Shown one piece after another: positions 47,639 through 55,329 of a stretch of DNA of 64,000 nucleotides. The translations under genes were made by a program, and so were the position numbers. The notes beneath the pieces were generated by a model. That model had not been told where the DNA came from and made no database searches. It worked only from the letters and a program-made list of their open reading frames with translations. Origin of the DNA: Micromonospora sediminicola (GTDB taxonomy: Bacteria; Actinomycetota; Actinomycetes; Mycobacteriales; Micromonosporaceae); the NCBI RefSeq assembly GCF_900089585.1, contig NZ_FLRH01000003.1, positions 4,230,501 through 4,294,500 of the forward strand. The letters run 5' to 3'. Within the stretch, counting starts at the first letter, position 1. Every line of letters begins with the position of its first letter.

Positions 47639-50224
47639 TCAGGGGTAGCTGACCACGTTCACCGGCACGGTGTTCGTGCCCTGTGCGGTGCCGCCGGTGT
47701 CGTTGATGACGTGGGTGATCGACCCGTTCCCGCCCAGCGAGACGGTGAGCAGGTCGTGGAACCGGACGCCCGACCTGGTGGGGGCCTCGAAGGAGTGGTA
47801 GGCCGCGATGGTGGGGTCGACGTTGAAGTAGCAGTAGCTGCCCATGCCCCATCCCTCGAACGTGGTGACCGCGTCGGCGACCTTGAACGCGGCGTAGCCC
47901 ACCCGGGAGCCGTTCATCCAGGAGGCCGCGTTCGGCGGGTCGTACGGCAACTCGTTCTGGAAGAAGATCGTCCGCCCGTTGTCGCCGTTCCAGATCACCT
48001 CGTACTTCTGGTAGTGCTCGACGAAGAGCCCGAGCGCGGTGACGTTGTCGCCGTTGACGATCAGGCCGGTGTCGGCGGTGTTGACGGTCCAGCCGATGCC
48101 GGTGCCGTGGTCGCCCCGCCAGGCCCAGATGTGGTCGATCAGCGCGTCGTCCTGGTTGACCACCAGGCTGGTGGTGGCCTTGCCGGCGTGCGCGCCGCCG
48201 ATGCGGAAGAAGACGTCCTGGATCGAGGTGGGGTTGGTGGCGTGGCTGGCGGTCGACCCGGCGGGGCCGACCTGGAGCAGCACCGGCGAGTTCACCGCGC
48301 CGGCGTCGAAGAGCAGCCCGGCGAGGCGGACGCCGTCGACGTCGGCGACCGTCATCGGCACCACGCCGTTCTGCGGCACCAGCGTCGGGTAGCCGATGCC
48401 GAGCACCACCGTGCCGGCCCGGTTGACCGCGATGGTCTGGTCGACGGCGTAGACGCCGGGGGTGAAGAGCAGGTTCAGGCCCTGGGCCAGGGCGGCGTTG
48501 ATGGTGGCCGCCGAGTCGCCGGGCTTGGCCACGTAGAACTGGCTCAGCGGGATCGACGTGCCCGGGGTGGCGCCGCCGAGCCAGGACGCCCCGCTGGCGT
48601 TGGTCCGGGTGGAGGGGACGAAGACCTGGTAGGCGCCGCTCCCGTCGAGGTAGAGGTAGGGCACGTCGCGGCTGACCGGGGTCTGGGCCAGCGTGGTGTA
48701 CGGGGGGTTCGGGAAGCTGGTCGCGGGCGCGCCGACCACCCCGGAGTTGGTTACGTTCCACACCGCGTTGAGGTAGCCGCCCACGTTGCTGTCCCGGGTG
48801 TACCACTGCTGCTGCGAGTACGGCTGCACCACGCCGGTCACCCGGCTGTCCGCGATGTAGCCGCCGCTGGCCCAGCCGTAGCCGTTCGGGGCCAGGTTCA
48901 GGTCGCCCTGGATGTCCATCCGACGGAACGGCGCGGCCTGCGACACCGCCCAGCGGGTGAACCCGGCCGACGGGAAGACCTGCATGTTCGACGCCGAGCG
49001 CCAGAAGTTCTGGGTGGCGTTGCCGGCGAACCAACCGGCGTCCACCGTGATGTCACCGTGGATCCGCACGTCGCCGGGGTTCCGGCCGAGCCCCATGATC
49101 GAGGTGTAGAAGCCGATCTGCGCGTTGATCCCGGAGTAGTCGCCCGGCTTGAACATCAGCGCGTACCGCTGGGTGCCGAACTGGTTGGACTCCTGGGTGC
49201 GGAAGACGGAGTCGAGTTGGGCCTGGATGCTGGCGGCCGACATCGACGGGTCGAACGTGATGACGTTGGGTCCGAGCGACCCGCCGCCCGGCACGGTGCC
49301 GCCGCCGGTGGTGTGCACGGTGAACTCCCACAGTGAGTAGCCCCAGCCGGTGGCCCGGGCGGTCCCGTGGACGCGGACGTAGCGACCGGAGCCGTTGACC
49401 GTCAGGGTGTCGGTGCCGCCGTCGCCGCTGGTGGTGCTGTAGACGGAGGTCCAGGTGGCGCCGTCGGTCGAGGTCTGGATCTGGTACGCGCGCCCGTAGG
49501 CCGCCTCCCAGCTCAGCACCACCCGGCAGACGGTACGGACGCTGCCCAGGTCGACCTGGAGCCACTGCGGGTCGGCGGCGGCGCTGGCCCAGCGGGTGCC
49601 CGGGTTGCCGTCGACCGCCGCACCGGCGGGGGTGCCGGCGTTCTCGGTCGAGGAGGCGGTGGCGGGCCGGCCCTGGGCCGCGTTCGTCGCGGTGTCGCAG
49701 CCGCTGCCGCCGCCGGTGCTGCCGTAGACCTGGAACTCCCAGAGCGAGTAGCCATAGGCGGTGGCTCGGGCGGTGCCGTACACCCGCACGTAGCGGCCGG
49801 TGCCGCTGACGGTGAGGTCGTCGGTGCCACCGTCACCGTTGGTCGTGCTGAACACGGTGGTCCAGGTGGCGCCGTCGGTCGAGGTCTGCACCTGGTACGC
49901 CCGCGCGTAGGCACCCTCCCAGGCCAGGCTGACCCGGGAGACGGTGGCGGTCGCGCCGAGGTCGACCTGGATCCACTGGGGATCGGCGAAGGCGCTGGAC
50001 CAGCGGGTGCCGGAGTTGCCGTCGGTGGCGTTGGACGCCGGGGTGCCGGCGTTCTCGGTCGAGGAGGCGGTGGTGGGCCGCCCCTGCGACAGCAGCGGGT
50101 CGGCGGCGCGGGCCGGGCCGGGCGGGCCGACCAGCGCCACGGCGGCGAGCAGGGCGGTCAGCGCGGCGACCGTGCGCCGGGCCGACCGGCGGGGTGGGGA
50201 CAGCAGGAGTCGTACGGGTGACAT
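47639..50224 (-). CDS. Secreted protein: two discoidin domains and a GH55-like beta-helix
   Basis: The 861-residue protein has a signal peptide (about 1-41), two similar discoidin (F5/8C) domains (about 45-180 and 190-325; both with STENAGTPA and SLWEF) and a long right-handed beta-helix (about 335-861) opening NVITFDPSMSAASIQAQLDS. The catalytic region resembles actinomycete GH55-like proteins, a family of exo-beta-1,3-glucanases built from paired beta-helices. I could not confirm the catalytic glutamate, so activity on laminarin or fungal beta-glucan is a proposal. ATG 50224 follows GGAG by 6 nt. Confidence 0.7.
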   Translation of the reverse strand: MSPVRLLLSPPRRSARRTVAALTALLAAVALVGPPGPARAADPLLSQGRPTTASSTENAGTPASNATDGNSGTRWSSAFADPQWIQVDLGATATVSRVSLAWEGAYARAYQVQTSTDGATWTTVFSTTNGDGGTDDLTVSGTGRYVRVYGTARATAYGYSLWEFQVYGSTGGGSGCDTATNAAQGRPATASSTENAGTPAGAAVDGNPGTRWASAAADPQWLQVDLGSVRTVCRVVLSWEAAYGRAYQIQTSTDGATWTSVYSTTSGDGGTDTLTVNGSGRYVRVHGTARATGWGYSLWEFTVHTTGGGTVPGGGSLGPNVITFDPSMSAASIQAQLDSVFRTQESNQFGTQRYALMFKPGDYSGINAQIGFYTSIMGLGRNPGDVRIHGDITVDAGWFAGNATQNFWRSASNMQVFPSAGFTRWAVSQAAPFRRMDIQGDLNLAPNGYGWASGGYIADSRVTGVVQPYSQQQWYTRDSNVGGYLNAVWNVTNSGVVGAPATSFPNPPYTTLAQTPVSRDVPYLYLDGSGAYQVFVPSTRTNASGASWLGGATPGTSIPLSQFYVAKPGDSAATINAALAQGLNLLFTPGVYAVDQTIAVNRAGTVVLGIGYPTLVPQNGVVPMTVADVDGVRLAGLLFDAGAVNSPVLLQVGPAGSTASHATNPTSIQDVFFRIGGAHAGKATTSLVVNQDDALIDHIWAWRGDHGTGIGWTVNTADTGLIVNGDNVTALGLFVEHYQKYEVIWNGDNGRTIFFQNELPYDPPNAASWMNGSRVGYAAFKVADAVTTFEGWGMGSYCYFNVDPTIAAYHSFEAPTRSGVRFHDLLTVSLGGNGSITHVINDTGGTAQGTNTVPVNVVSYP

Positions 50225-50434
50225 GGGCATCTCCGGGACGGGTGGAGTGCGGGGCGGGGGTGGCGGTTCCGGTGCGGCGGACGGGTTCCGGCCGGATGAC
50301 CGGTGCCCGTCCGTGCGGTGGACCATCCCCGCGCGCAGTGGCGCATGTCAATTCCCGGACGCCTCGCCCGCTCCTTTTTTCGCGCCTTGTGAAAAGTCCG
50401 GAACAAAGCCTCTCGCCATGATCGGATCCGGCGT

Positions 50435-50478
50435 GCCGGGGTGGCGGCATCGCTGCGGCGCGACGCCGCCACCCCGGC
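50435..50478 (-). terminator. Hairpin after CE1 esterase gene
   Basis: Fourteen-nt perfect arms (50435-50448 and 50465-50478) flank a 16-nt GC-rich loop, 21 bp past the stop at 50500. Confidence 0.75.
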
Positions 50479-50499
50479 CGGTGGCCCGGGTCAGCGGGT

Positions 50500-51864
50500 T
50501 CAGGCCACGGCGCAGGGGCTGCCGTTGAGCGTGAACGCGGCCGGACTACCGGTGTTGCCGGTGTGGGTGGCCTGGAAGCCGATGGTCACCGAGCCGCCCG
50601 GCGCGACGGCGCCGTTGTAGGAGACGTTGCGGGCGGTCACCGCCCCGCTGGTCGGCGCGTACGTGGCGTTCCAGCCGCCGGTGATCGTCTGCCCGCCCGG
50701 CAGGGTGAAGGCGAGACTCCAGCCGTTGACCGGCGAGGTGGCCGTGTTCGTGATCGTCACGGACGCGGTCAGCCCGGCGTTCCAGGCGTTCACCACGTAC
50801 CCGACCCGGCACGCGCCCGACGGCGGCGGCGTCGTCGGCGGGGCCGTGGTCGGCGGCGGCGTGGTCGGCGGCGGCGTCGTGGGCGGGGCCGTGGTCGGCG
50901 GCGGCGTCGTGGGCGGGGCACTGGTCGGCGGGGTGCTGCTGTCCAGGCCGAAGAAGCGGACCGCCTGGGCCGCGTCGACCGGCAGGTTGTGCGAGACGCC
51001 CTGCATGCTGATCGCCTCGACGGTCGCGGTGCCGCCGGTGCCGCCGTAGCGGGTGCGCGTCCAGCCCGGCTGCGGACTGTCCGTGTACGCGGGCGTCTGG
51101 CTCAGCCCGTTGACGTTGGTCCACTGGTCGATCTCCTCGCCGAAGTTCGGGTAGCGGAGCGTCTCGTCGTTGGTGCCGTGCCAGAGCTGCATCCGGGGCC
51201 GTGGGCCGGAGTAGCCGGGATACGCGTTGCGCACCAGGTCGCCCCACTGCTGCGGGGTCTTCAGGACCTGCCCGTTGGCGCACTCGCTGTTCCACTCGGA
51301 GCCGTTGGTGGTGGCGAAGCACCCGAACGGCACCCCGGCGAAGGCCGCGCCGGCGCGGAACACGTCCGGATAGACGCCGAGCAGCACGTTGGTCATCATC
51401 GCCCCGGACGAGGTGCCGGTGGTGAAGATCCGCTCCGGATCGACCGGGTACCGCTGCCGTACGTAGTCCACCATGGACTTGATGCCCACCGGGTCGCTCC
51501 CGCCGTCGCGGCGCAGCGCCTGCGGCGACGAGACGTCGAAGCACTTGCTGCTGCGGGTGACCGACGGGTAGACGACGACGTAGCCGTACCGGTCGGCGAG
51601 CGCCGCGAACTGGGTGCCGGAGTACATGGCCGGTCCGCTGCCGGTGCAGTAGTGGTTGACCACGAGCAGGCCCGGCCGGGCCGCGACGGCGTTCGGGACG
51701 TACAGGTACATCCGCAGGTTGCTCGGGTTGGCGCCGAAGTTCGTCACCTCGGTCAGCGACGCCGCCGCGGCCGGGCTCGGGGCGGCCAGCGCCGCCACAG
51801 CGGCGAGCCCGGCCGCGGCCAGGGCCGCGCCGAGCAGTCGGAGTCTGCTCCTTCTGGACAGCAT
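50500..51864 (-). CDS. Secreted CE1 acetylxylan/feruloyl esterase with C-terminal CBM2
   Basis: The 454-residue protein has a signal peptide (about 1-35), an alpha/beta-hydrolase domain of the PHB-depolymerase/CE1 type (about 36-305) and a Pro/Thr linker. A CBM2 follows (about 355-454). The nucleophile is S152 in TTGTSSGAMM; an aspartate in HGTNDETLRY and a histidine in GVSHNLPVD complete the triad. It should remove acetyl or feruloyl groups from xylan, complementing the GH62 and GH30 enzymes. GAGGAG precedes the ATG. No CebR-like box is seen; an 8-bp inverted repeat lies about 105 bp upstream. Confidence 0.9.
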   Translation of the reverse strand: MLSRRSRLRLLGAALAAAGLAAVAALAAPSPAAAASLTEVTNFGANPSNLRMYLYVPNAVAARPGLLVVNHYCTGSGPAMYSGTQFAALADRYGYVVVYPSVTRSSKCFDVSSPQALRRDGGSDPVGIKSMVDYVRQRYPVDPERIFTTGTSSGAMMTNVLLGVYPDVFRAGAAFAGVPFGCFATTNGSEWNSECANGQVLKTPQQWGDLVRNAYPGYSGPRPRMQLWHGTNDETLRYPNFGEEIDQWTNVNGLSQTPAYTDSPQPGWTRTRYGGTGGTATVEAISMQGVSHNLPVDAAQAVRFFGLDSSTPPTSAPPTTPPPTTAPPTTPPPTTPPPTTAPPTTPPPSGACRVGYVVNAWNAGLTASVTITNTATSPVNGWSLAFTLPGGQTITGGWNATYAPTSGAVTARNVSYNGAVAPGGSVTIGFQATHTGNTGSPAAFTLNGSPCAVA

Positions 51865-51967
51865 GGGTTCTCCTCGGTGGTGGGGACACCGCGCGGTGGC
51901 GCGTCGCGGCGTGGTCGCCGACGAGGCGCCTGCGAAGGGCGGCCCGGACCCTCGGAGACGAGATAGA

Positions 51968-51989
51968 CGGTCGCAGATAGATGCGACCG
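51968..51989. promoter_or_regulatory. Inverted repeat CGGTCGCA-N6-TGCGACCG
   Basis: Eight-bp perfect arms with a 6-nt spacer lie 104 bp upstream of the esterase start and 9 bp beyond the stop of the DUF4037 gene. It could be an operator for the esterase or a weak terminator for the upstream gene. I cannot decide between these. Confidence 0.4.
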
Positions 51990-51998
51990 AGTCGGAGT

Positions 51999-53105
51999 CT
52001 AGGCCCCCGGCCCGGAGTCGACAACCGGTGGCCGGTCCGGCAGCACCGCCGCGGCCACCCGGCGGGCCCGGCCCGGGCGGGTGAGCACGTCCACGTTGTC
52101 GAGGTACTGGTCCACCGCGCCGAGCGGCGGCCGGTCGCGCAGGTGCGGGTCGGTGATCGCGGCGCGCAGCGCCTCGGTGAACCGCCCGGCGTCGAGCACC
52201 AGGAAGGGCCGGTCGTGGAACGGCCGTGCGGTCGGCTCCACGGGCGCGGTGAGGCCGGTGCCGTTGGTCCAGCCGGCCACCGTCTCCAGCGCGCGGACCA
52301 GGCCGGACTGCCGGGCCGGCCAGTCGTCCGGCCCGAGCGCGGTGGTCAGCGCGTCCACCACCGGCGTCGCCGCCGGCAGCGCGGCGAAGACCGTGCCGAG
52401 CCACTTCGCGTACGGAGGCCATCGGCGGTGCGTCAACAGCCCCAGGCGCATCAGGTCCCGGGCCAGCCCGGCGGCCACCACCCGGCTGCCCAGGTCGTCA
52501 CCGACCTCGGCGCAGCGGCCGGCCAGGTGCTCGGCCTGCGCCACCCGCTGCCAGCACGCCGCCAGGACGTGCCGCCAGACGTCGTCCGGATACCAGGCCA
52601 GCCGCGCCCGGACGGCGGTGAGCGCGCCGTCCAGCCCGTCGTGGAACACCGCCCCGCCGGTCAGCTCCGCCAGCCGCTGGGTCGGCGTCGCCAGCCAGTC
52701 CGCCGCCGTCAGGCCGATACGCGGGTCGACGCCCAGCCGGTCGCGCAGCCACGCGCCCAACTCGTCGACGCTCACGCCGTGCCGGTCGCCGTCGGCCCGG
52801 ACCGTGCCGAGCCGGACCGTCGGCCCGCCGGCGAACCGGGTCGGCCAGCCGAGGAACCGCGCCGGCAGCTCCGCGTCGAGCACCGCCCGCACCGACGCCG
52901 CGTCCGGCGCGGCGGCGACGAAGACCTGGGTACGCGGACCCCAGTCGTGGTCGGTGGAGCGCGCCGTGTCGAGGCCGAGCAGCTCGGAACCGCCGTCGAG
53001 CAGCCCGGCGGAGTAGCGCAGGCCGGGCAGCCGCCGGGCCAGCAGCGGGGCCACCACCTCGTCGTGGAACCGGCGGGCCAGGGTCAGACCGGGTACGAAG
53101 CTCAC
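51999..53105 (-). CDS. DUF4037-type protein
   Basis: The 368-residue protein begins with a helical stretch (GLTLARRFHDEVVAPLL) and a nucleotidyltransferase-like segment (LLDGGSELLGLDTARSTDHDWG). Histidine- and tryptophan-rich motifs typical of DUF4037 follow (RHGVSVDELGAWLRD, WYPDDVWRHVLAACWQ). It has no signal peptide. A catalytic role is unproven. I chose GTG 53105; an upstream frame to 53195 would add 30 low-complexity residues and enter the promoter region of the divergent exonuclease gene. Confidence 0.75.
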   Translation of the reverse strand: MSFVPGLTLARRFHDEVVAPLLARRLPGLRYSAGLLDGGSELLGLDTARSTDHDWGPRTQVFVAAAPDAASVRAVLDAELPARFLGWPTRFAGGPTVRLGTVRADGDRHGVSVDELGAWLRDRLGVDPRIGLTAADWLATPTQRLAELTGGAVFHDGLDGALTAVRARLAWYPDDVWRHVLAACWQRVAQAEHLAGRCAEVGDDLGSRVVAAGLARDLMRLGLLTHRRWPPYAKWLGTVFAALPAATPVVDALTTALGPDDWPARQSGLVRALETVAGWTNGTGLTAPVEPTARPFHDRPFLVLDAGRFTEALRAAITDPHLRDRPPLGAVDQYLDNVDVLTRPGRARRVAAAVLPDRPPVVDSGPGA

Positions 53106-53205
53106 CGTGTCAGTCTGCGCACCCCGGACCGCCCGCGCCCCCGGGTTTCCCGGTGCCGTGCCGGCCTCCCCCATCTCGTCGGAGGGCTGTGCCACGCTGG
53201 TCGGC

Positions 53206-54129
53206 GTGGCACACCGACCCCCGATCCTCCTGATCGACTCCCCCAGCCTCTACTTCCGCGCCTACTTCGGCATCCCCGAGTCGGCGGCGAAGACGGACGA
53301 CGGCCAGCCGGTCAACGCCGTGCGCGGGTTCCTCGACATGCTCGCCCAGCTGGTGCGCACCCGGCGGCCCGACCGGATGGTCTGCGCGCTCGACTACGAC
53401 TGGCGGCCGGCGTGGCGGGTGGAGCTGCTGCCGTCGTACAAGGCGCACCGGGTCGCGCCCGAGGGCGGCGAGGTCGTGCCGGACACGCTCTCCCCGCAGG
53501 TGCCGATGATCCTGGAGGTCCTGGACGCGCTCGGCATCCGCGCCGTGGGCGCCGACGGCTACGAGGCCGACGACGTGCTCGGCACGCTGTCGGTGACCCA
53601 GCCCGGCCCGGCCGAGGTGGTCTCCGGCGACCGCGACCTGTTCCAGCTCGTCGACGACGACCGGCAGGTGCGCCTGCTCTACGTCGGCCGGGGTGTGGCC
53701 AAGCTCGACGACTGCGACGACGCGGCGGTCCGGGGTCGCTACGGCGTGCCCGCCGACCGCTACGCCGACTTCGCCGCCCTGCGCGGCGACCCGAGCGACG
53801 GCCTGCCCGGGGTGCCCGGCGTGGGCGAGAAGACCGCCGCCCGACTGATCGACCGCTACGGCGGCCTCGACGGCATCCTGGCCGCGCTGGACGACCCCGG
53901 TTCCGGCTTCGCGCCCGGGCTGCGCGGCAAGCTCGACGCCGCCCGCGACTACCTGGCGGTGGCGCCCACGGTGGTCCGGGTCGCCACCGACGTGCCGCTG
54001 CCCGAGCTGGACCCGGCGCTGCCGACGTCCCCGGCGGATCCGGAACGGCTGCTCGACCTGGCGCAGCGGTGGAACCTGGCCGGCTCCTGCCGCCGCCTGG
54101 TCGACGCCCTCGCCACCCCTCGCACCTGA
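53206..54129 (+). CDS. 5'-3' exonuclease (FEN/PolA-type)
   Basis: The 307-residue protein matches stand-alone 5'-3' exonucleases related to the N-terminal domain of DNA polymerase I: ILLIDSPSLYFRAYFG, a conserved DY..RPAWR helix, ADGYEADDVLGTL and VVSGDRDLFQLVDD supplying metal-binding acids, then a helix-hairpin-helix GLPGVPGVGEKTAARLIDRYG. It should process flap and RNA-DNA ends in repair and lagging-strand maturation. The GTG start is divergent from the DUF4037 gene. Confidence 0.93.
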   Translation: MAHRPPILLIDSPSLYFRAYFGIPESAAKTDDGQPVNAVRGFLDMLAQLVRTRRPDRMVCALDYDWRPAWRVELLPSYKAHRVAPEGGEVVPDTLSPQVPMILEVLDALGIRAVGADGYEADDVLGTLSVTQPGPAEVVSGDRDLFQLVDDDRQVRLLYVGRGVAKLDDCDDAAVRGRYGVPADRYADFAALRGDPSDGLPGVPGVGEKTAARLIDRYGGLDGILAALDDPGSGFAPGLRGKLDAARDYLAVAPTVVRVATDVPLPELDPALPTSPADPERLLDLAQRWNLAGSCRRLVDALATPRT

Positions 54130-54261
54130 CCGGCCGAGCCGCGCCGCAGGCTGATCGCCTCCACCTCGGCGGAGTGGCGGCATCCGCGGCCACCAGACCC
54201 CGCCACCTCCCCGACCTGGTGTCGATCATGGCCCAGGATGCGGCCCGGGAAGTGTGACCGG

Positions 54262-54281
54262 TCGTGATCAGTTGATCACGA
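54262..54281. terminator. Short inverted repeat at the MHYT gene end
   Basis: TCGTGATCA (54262-54270) and TGATCACGA (54273-54281) are exact complements separated by GT and include the stop codon of the MHYT gene. It lies in the 146-bp gap after the convergent exonuclease gene. It may be a weak bidirectional terminator. Confidence 0.45.
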
Positions 54282-55163
54282 GCGGCGGTCGGTGCTCCGG
54301 CGCGACGGGAACGGGGCGCCGGGCTGGGCCAGGGTGGAGCGGCTGCGCAGGCCCACCGGGTCCGGCGCCGGTTCGGCCGGGGCCGCCGACGGCGCGCCGT
54401 CGAGCCGCGCGGCCACGTACGCCGCGCCCGCCCGGTCGTCGTCGGAGGGCGCCGCGAGCAGCGCGTAGACCAGCCCGACCACCCCGAAGACCACGGCGAG
54501 CACGATCGGCACCAGCAGGCCGCTCACCTCGGTGCCGGTGGCCGCGCCGCGCCCCTCGTGCAGGTGCACCGACAGCGCGCTCATCCCGGTGAAGTGCATG
54601 CCGTTGACCGCGATGCCCATGACCAGCGCGGAGGCGATGATGGCGAGCGCCCGCCGGACGGTCATCGCCAGCCACAGCGCCACCGTGGCGGCCACCAGCG
54701 CGATGACGACGGACAGCGCCACCCGCAGCGGGTCGTAGGCGAGCGAGCCGTCCAGCCGCATGGCCGCCATCCCGGTGTAGTGCATGGCGGCCACGCCGGC
54801 GCCGGTGAAGAACCCGCCGGCGAGCAGCCGCAGACCGGTGAGCCGGCCGGTGCCCACGATGGCCAGGCCGATGCCGACGGCGGCCACCGCGATGGCCGTG
54901 CTGGCGGCGGTCAGCGGCACGTCGTAGCGGATCCGGGTGCCGCCGACGGCGAAGCCGAGCATCGCCATGAAGTGCATCGCCCAGATGGCCGTGCCGCCCA
55001 GGGCCCAGGCCGCCAGCAGGCCCCACCACGCCCGCTGGCCGGCGCCGGTGGCGGTCCGGATCCGGCCGGCGCAGACCAGGCCGAGCGCCGAGCCGAGCAC
55101 GGACAGCGCGTAGCTGAGCGCGGGCGTGATCCACCCGTACTCAAAGTGATTGATCTCGCCCAC
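54276..55163 (-). CDS. MHYT-domain membrane sensor without output domain
   Basis: The 295-residue protein has seven membrane helices and three MHYT-type motifs: AMHFMAML, AMHYTGMAAM and GMHFTGMSAL. The histidines and methionines are proposed to bind copper and sense small gases such as O2, CO or NO. In most bacteria MHYT is fused to GGDEF/EAL or kinase domains. Here only a 60-residue Ala/Pro-rich tail follows, so it must act through another protein or as a simple metal/redox protein. The start is the ATG at 55163. Confidence 0.88.
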   Translation of the reverse strand: MGEINHFEYGWITPALSYALSVLGSALGLVCAGRIRTATGAGQRAWWGLLAAWALGGTAIWAMHFMAMLGFAVGGTRIRYDVPLTAASTAIAVAAVGIGLAIVGTGRLTGLRLLAGGFFTGAGVAAMHYTGMAAMRLDGSLAYDPLRVALSVVIALVAATVALWLAMTVRRALAIIASALVMGIAVNGMHFTGMSALSVHLHEGRGAATGTEVSGLLVPIVLAVVFGVVGLVYALLAAPSDDDRAGAAYVAARLDGAPSAAPAEPAPDPVGLRSRSTLAQPGAPFPSRRSTDRRS

Positions 55164-55240
55164 GGCGACCTTCCCCCCGATCTGCTACCGACGCGTAACC
55201 GGCGCGCCCCGGACATGATCGGACAGGCGTTGACCAGGCA

Positions 55241-55277
55241 TGACACCGACCCCCCGAATGTTCGGGGGGTGGTGTCA
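55241..55277 (-). terminator. Extended hairpin after the helicase gene
   Basis: TGACACC-G-ACCCCCCGAA (55241-55258) pairs with the segment at 55261-55277 over 17 bp with a single bulged G. The loop is only TG, so the tip must fray. It lies 53 bp past the helicase stop (55330) and upstream of the MHYT gene. Confidence 0.65.
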
Positions 55278-55329
55278 CAGTGACGGAACGATGCGTCGAT
55301 TTCCCGCCGATGGTGACCGAAAGTGATTG

